A stretch of 64,000 bases of DNA from Gammaproteobacteria bacterium (GTDB taxonomy: Bacteria > Pseudomonadota > Gammaproteobacteria > Pseudomonadales > Pseudohongiellaceae), in the NCBI GenBank assembly GCA_030831165.1, contig JAURLP010000026.1:1-64000 (forward strand), read 5' to 3'. The translations under genes and the position numbers were made by a program. The notes under the pieces are model-generated. The model was not told where the DNA came from, made no database searches, and saw nothing but the letters and a program-made list of their open reading frames with translations. Below, in pieces: positions 60,886 through 64,000 of the stretch; positions within the stretch are counted from its first letter, which is position 1; each line of letters starts with the position of its first letter.

Positions 60886-62040
60886 ATGTTTAAACGCTTG
60901 AAAGATGTTCACAATATTTCAGATTTTCGTAGTTTAGCCAAGCAACGTTTACCAGGACCCATTTTTCATTATATTGATGGAGCGGCTGATGATGAGGTGA
61001 CCTATCGTCGCAATACCTCTGCCTATGATCAGGTAGATCTGGTACCCAATATTTTAACGGGCGTTGAGAATATTGATTTATCTACCACTGTGCTGGGACA
61101 AAAAATTGATATGCCCCTGTTTTTATCGCCAACAGCCTTACAACGTTTGTTCCATCATGATGGGGAAATGGCAGTGGCCCGGGCGGCAGAAAAATTTCAT
61201 ACTATTTTTGGGGTTTCTTCCCTCGGGACTGTAAGTGTCGAAGAAGTGGGTGAGAAAATTAAGACACCAAAAATGTTTCAACTTTATTACCACAAGGATA
61301 AGGGTCTTACACAGAATATGATTGACCGCAGCAAGGATGCCAATTTCGAGATACTGGCCTTAACCGTTGATACCATTGTCGGTGGTAACCGAGAACGGGA
61401 TTTACATACAGGCTTTACTACGCCGCCCCGATTAAGTTTGAAAAGTCTAATGAGCTTTGCTACCCACCCGGCCTGGGCCCTGAATTATTTCACTCATCCG
61501 GCTTACGAACTGTCGCAGCTAAAAGACTATGTGAAAGAGGGGACTAATATTTCAGTCTCCATTGGAGACTACTTTACCCGTATGATCGATCAATCCATGA
61601 CCTGGAAAGATGCGGAAGAGGTTAATAAGAACTGGGGAAGGCAATTTGTACTAAAAGGGGTGATGTCGGTCGAAGATGCTAAACGTGCGGTTGATATAGG
61701 TGCTACCGGGATTATGGTTTCCAACCATGGGGGCAGGCAACTGGATGGCTCCCGATCGCCCTTTGATCAATTGGCAGAAATTTGCGATGCCGTTGGTGAC
61801 AAAATCGATGTCATTTGTGATGGGGGGATCCGGCGCGCTACGCATATCCTGAAAGCGCTATCAGTTGGTGCAAAAGCTTGCTCAGGTGGGCGTCTTTATC
61901 TTTATGCTTTGGCAGCTGCCGGGCAGCCTGGTGTTGAAAAAGCTCTGGGCATTTTGCATGAAGAGCTGGTCAGAGATATGAAGCTCATGGGCTGTAAGTC
62001 GATCAGTGATTTACATCGGGGTAATTTGCGTTTTCGCTGA
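60886..62040 (+). CDS. lldD: FMN-dependent L-lactate dehydrogenase (L-2-hydroxyacid oxidase family)
   Basis: A 384-residue FMN TIM-barrel enzyme oxidising L-lactate (or another L-2-hydroxy acid such as glycolate or mandelate) to the 2-oxo acid, with electrons to the membrane quinone pool. Active-site residues seen are K257 (LKGVM), H281 and R284 in VSNHGGRQLD, and GIRRATHILKAL in the phosphate-binding loop. It has no transmembrane segment and is likely a peripheral inner-membrane protein. The start abuts the permease stop, and the ribosome site (AAGGAG, about 12 bases upstream) lies within the permease end. Confidence 0.92.
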   Translation: MFKRLKDVHNISDFRSLAKQRLPGPIFHYIDGAADDEVTYRRNTSAYDQVDLVPNILTGVENIDLSTTVLGQKIDMPLFLSPTALQRLFHHDGEMAVARAAEKFHTIFGVSSLGTVSVEEVGEKIKTPKMFQLYYHKDKGLTQNMIDRSKDANFEILALTVDTIVGGNRERDLHTGFTTPPRLSLKSLMSFATHPAWALNYFTHPAYELSQLKDYVKEGTNISVSIGDYFTRMIDQSMTWKDAEEVNKNWGRQFVLKGVMSVEDAKRAVDIGATGIMVSNHGGRQLDGSRSPFDQLAEICDAVGDKIDVICDGGIRRATHILKALSVGAKACSGGRLYLYALAAAGQPGVEKALGILHEELVRDMKLMGCKSISDLHRGNLRFR

Positions 62041-62042
62041 GC

Positions 62043-62100
62043 AAAAACGACTGCTGTCAGCTGAATCCTGCGTGAATGGCTTCGCTTGGTGACAGCAGTC
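62043..62100 (-). terminator. Terminator of the minus-strand gene ending at 62109
   Basis: Inverted repeat GACTGCTGTCA (62049-62059) / TGACAGCAGTC (62090-62100), 11 bp perfect with a 30-base spacer. On the minus strand it is followed by GTTTTTGC. The long loop makes it weaker than the other hairpins. Confidence 0.6.
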
Positions 62101-62108
62101 AGTAGTAT

Positions 62109-62810
62109 TCACATTGAGGGTTTTCTGACGACAAATAAAAATCGATCGGTATTTCTGCCCAGCAACGGATCAAAAATCATCCGGCTATGATCATCAACAT
62201 TATTTCGCAGGATGTCTGATTCTGCTTCAATAATAAACCCTGCAGCAGTAATGGTCTGTCTGGCTACTTCAATGGGTATTCTATGCAGGCTAGCAAAATT
62301 TTTATTATCAGCATCCGCAATATGATCGGTGACGATAAGCACACCGCCAGGCTTGAGTGCTGCATAGATTTGGCCGTACATATCAGCACCGGCTTCCCCA
62401 ACAAAATGATGGGACTCAAGCGCAAAAATCAACACATCGAGACTATTAGCAGGGATGTCGGACACAGCAGATACCGGTTCAACATTTCTCATAGCCAGAA
62501 TGTCTGCAGGAGGCTCACCCCTTCCACCCAGGCCTTGTGAATAAACTGTTCCTTCCGGGCCGACTGCCAGTGATAAGACACGCACATACCAGCCGCCGCC
62601 AGAAATGATGTCAGCCACGGTCATGCCTTCCTCTATACCGGCCATTTCCAAGACCTGATATGGGCGACGAACGCCATCTCGTGCTCTATCTTCTGCGGGT
62701 CGAGCGTCTGAATTCAGCTTTTCAATAAAATCCGGTGCCAGGGCCAGAGCTGAAGAGATTGTAAATAGACTGCTCATCAATAAAAGACTTTTTAAAATCG
62801 GCGTTTTCAT
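62109..62810 (-). CDS. Exported class I methyltransferase-like protein (COG4798 type)
   Basis: A 233-residue protein with a signal peptide (about 1-23, cleavage ALA-L). The rest resembles a Rossmann-fold methyltransferase: VADIISGGGWYVRVLSLAVG (about 65-84) stands for motif I, PANSLDVLIFALESHHF for the acidic region and LKPGGVLIVTDH for the post-motif strand. Motif I is GGG-WY rather than G-G-G spacing. Export is odd because SAM is not expected in the periplasm, so it may have lost that activity or bind another ligand. GAGGAAA lies just before the ATG. Confidence 0.8.
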   Translation of the reverse strand: MKTPILKSLLLMSSLFTISSALALAPDFIEKLNSDARPAEDRARDGVRRPYQVLEMAGIEEGMTVADIISGGGWYVRVLSLAVGPEGTVYSQGLGGRGEPPADILAMRNVEPVSAVSDIPANSLDVLIFALESHHFVGEAGADMYGQIYAALKPGGVLIVTDHIADADNKNFASLHRIPIEVARQTITAAGFIIEAESDILRNNVDDHSRMIFDPLLGRNTDRFLFVVRKPSM

Positions 62811-62967
62811 GTATTTCCTCTGATCAGTAAAGCTTAATAAGCTCGGTAAATTTTATACTATATTCAGACTCGCCATACTAACATATATAGGCGACTGTTT
62901 TCTGCGAAAGCTATTTTCACTGTTTGAGATTAGGGCTTTTTTATTCCTGGATTTATAACCAGAAAAC

Positions 62968-63657
62968 TTACCAGGGATGAATTTCACCATTCCATTTGAA
63001 AAAACTGCCGGTATTCGTCATATCCATTTTTTCAATCACACGACGAATTCCCTCCGCACTCTCCTTCGGGGTGATTGCTGCATCCGGTCCACCCATATCG
63101 GTTTGCACCCAGCCCGGATGAATTAAGCTGACGGATATTCCGTGTTGTTGCCACTCGGAAGCAAGAATTTGCATCACTTTATTGACCGCTGCCTTGGAAC
63201 TGGAATAGGCATAGATAGGCATAGAAAAAGTTGAAGCGCCTACCTGACTGGATACAGTCAGCATTTTAGGACTTTTAGCCGATTTCAGGTGCTGCTGAAA
63301 AGCTTCAGCCACCCTGAAGGGTCCAATGGTGTTGATCTGTATGGTCATCAACCAATCTTCCAGACTCGCATCACCAAGTGACTGGTGCTCACCACCGTAA
63401 ACGCCGGCATTATTGATTAATATATCAATTGGAACCTGCGACAGTTCTTCAGCACAGGCTTTTATGGAATCTTCGCTGGACACATCCATGGTGTGGATGC
63501 TTAGTGCGCCATTACTTTTGCTTGCCAAGGCACTCAACTTTTCAGCCGCATCTGGCTTACGGCAGCAGGCATAAACCCGGTCACCCTTAGCGACATATTG
63601 TTGGCTTAGCTCCAAACCAATGCCCCGATTGGCGCCGGTAATTAATACACTTGTCAT
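62968..63657 (-). CDS. Short-chain dehydrogenase/reductase (SDR)
   Basis: A 229-residue classical SDR. The nucleotide motif is TGANRGIG (7-14), NNAG at 82-85, catalytic Ser near 136-137, and Y151-SSS-K155. The C-terminal HPGWVQTDMGG is typical of the CsgA/sniffer-like subgroup, whose physiological substrate is not known. Cytosolic. No close operon partner: the gene upstream lies 157 bases away, same strand. Confidence 0.9.
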   Translation of the reverse strand: MTSVLITGANRGIGLELSQQYVAKGDRVYACCRKPDAAEKLSALASKSNGALSIHTMDVSSEDSIKACAEELSQVPIDILINNAGVYGGEHQSLGDASLEDWLMTIQINTIGPFRVAEAFQQHLKSAKSPKMLTVSSQVGASTFSMPIYAYSSSKAAVNKVMQILASEWQQHGISVSLIHPGWVQTDMGGPDAAITPKESAEGIRRVIEKMDMTNTGSFFKWNGEIHPW

Positions 63658-63856
63658 TGTTATTTCACTCCGTTTTTAATTTCTATCATATTCATTTTTG
63701 TCACATACAGGAAAAATAAATATGCATGATTCCCATTGAGAAATAGCGCTTAAATGACGCTTTGGTCGATTTTGGTATTCCTAGACAGTTCAGAGCCCCT
63801 TGCATACAATCTATGCAAATTATGTCAATTATTCCAATGAAAAATAAGAGGTTCTG

Positions 63857-64000
63857 ATGAAATCGCAAGCACTAGTATTTAGTCTTCTGACGTTTTTTGC
63901 ACTACCTGTTTTTGCGCAAAATATTGCTGATGCCTTTGACCCAGGTTATAGCTTGCAATCCTGGCAGCATCCTGAGCTGGCAAAGGTAAGGGCAAATTGT
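63857..64000 (+). CDS. Exported protein, N-terminus only (partial)
   Basis: A reading frame opens at ATG 63857 with GAGG 5 bases upstream and runs to the window end: 48 codons. Residues 1-20 (MKSQALVFSLLTFFALPVFA) are a clear signal peptide, followed by Q-N-I-A-D-A-F-D-P-G-Y. The remainder lies outside, so the product cannot be named. Confidence 0.6.
   Translation, partial: MKSQALVFSLLTFFALPVFAQNIADAFDPGYSLQSWQHPELAKVRANC

Noticed and set aside
1-64000. CRISPR arrays, insertion sequences, phage or integrase genes
   Set aside because: No regularly spaced repeats and no transposase, integrase or phage protein seen in the window.

Overview
The window looks like chromosomal DNA of a free-living, probably marine, heterotrophic gammaproteobacterium. 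The 23S tail and 5S rRNA are of gammaproteobacterial type, a TIGR02647-family protein is present, the DNA is moderately AT-rich by eye, and there is a large TonB receptor plus a very large exported redox-enzyme complement. No insertion sequence, phage, CRISPR or tRNA was seen. No genus can be named from this sequence alone.

Layout. 1-469: end of an rRNA operon (23S tail, 5S, terminator). 712-5399: BASS-family transporter, aspartate/aromatic aminotransferase, exported NHL propeller, 2OG-Fe(II) oxygenase. 5650-8175: TonB-dependent receptor. 8680-13981: glyoxylate/hydroxypyruvate-type reductase, second exported NHL propeller, aldehyde dehydrogenase, exported M24 peptidase. 14319-21574: a same-strand run that starts with a p-cresol methylhydroxylase-like set (cytochrome subunit, small Tat protein, flavoprotein), continues with a reductive-dehalogenase-family protein carrying two 4Fe-4S motifs, and ends with a class V aminotransferase and a GntP-type permease. 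21576-24470: fused GlcD/GlcF-type D-2-hydroxyacid dehydrogenase.

24793-54625: a long, mostly exported block. It holds a lipoprotein joining a c-type heme site to a propeller, two different PQQ dehydrogenases with heme sites, a Tat-exported carboxylesterase, a planctomycete-type DUF1587/1592/1588/1585 cytochrome with DUF1552 and ankyrin partners, two DUF6152 modules plus a third copy of their partner family, a VOC lipoprotein, a ricin-B-like protein, an exported amidohydrolase, a rhodanese lipoprotein, DUF3047 and DUF547 proteins. A TPP enzyme and a SAM methyltransferase are interspersed. 55220-64000: ATP/ADP-translocase-like carrier, Tat-exported aldo/keto reductase, second class V aminotransferase, lactate permease + FMN L-2-hydroxyacid dehydrogenase operon, exported methyltransferase-like protein, SDR, and the start of another exported protein.

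How the genes may work together. The most notable proposal is that 10979-18935 handles para-alkylated, possibly halogenated, phenols. A PchCF-like flavocytochrome would oxidise the para-alkyl group, the neighbouring aldehyde dehydrogenase would make the benzoate, and the RdhA-like protein could remove ring halogens. The enzyme families are read from sequence; their linkage into one pathway and the halogen substrate are inference. A second theme is 2-hydroxy/2-keto acid metabolism: three dehydrogenases, two class V aminotransferases, a TPP enzyme and two organic-acid permeases. A third is periplasmic electron transfer: five proteins carry CxxCH heme sites.
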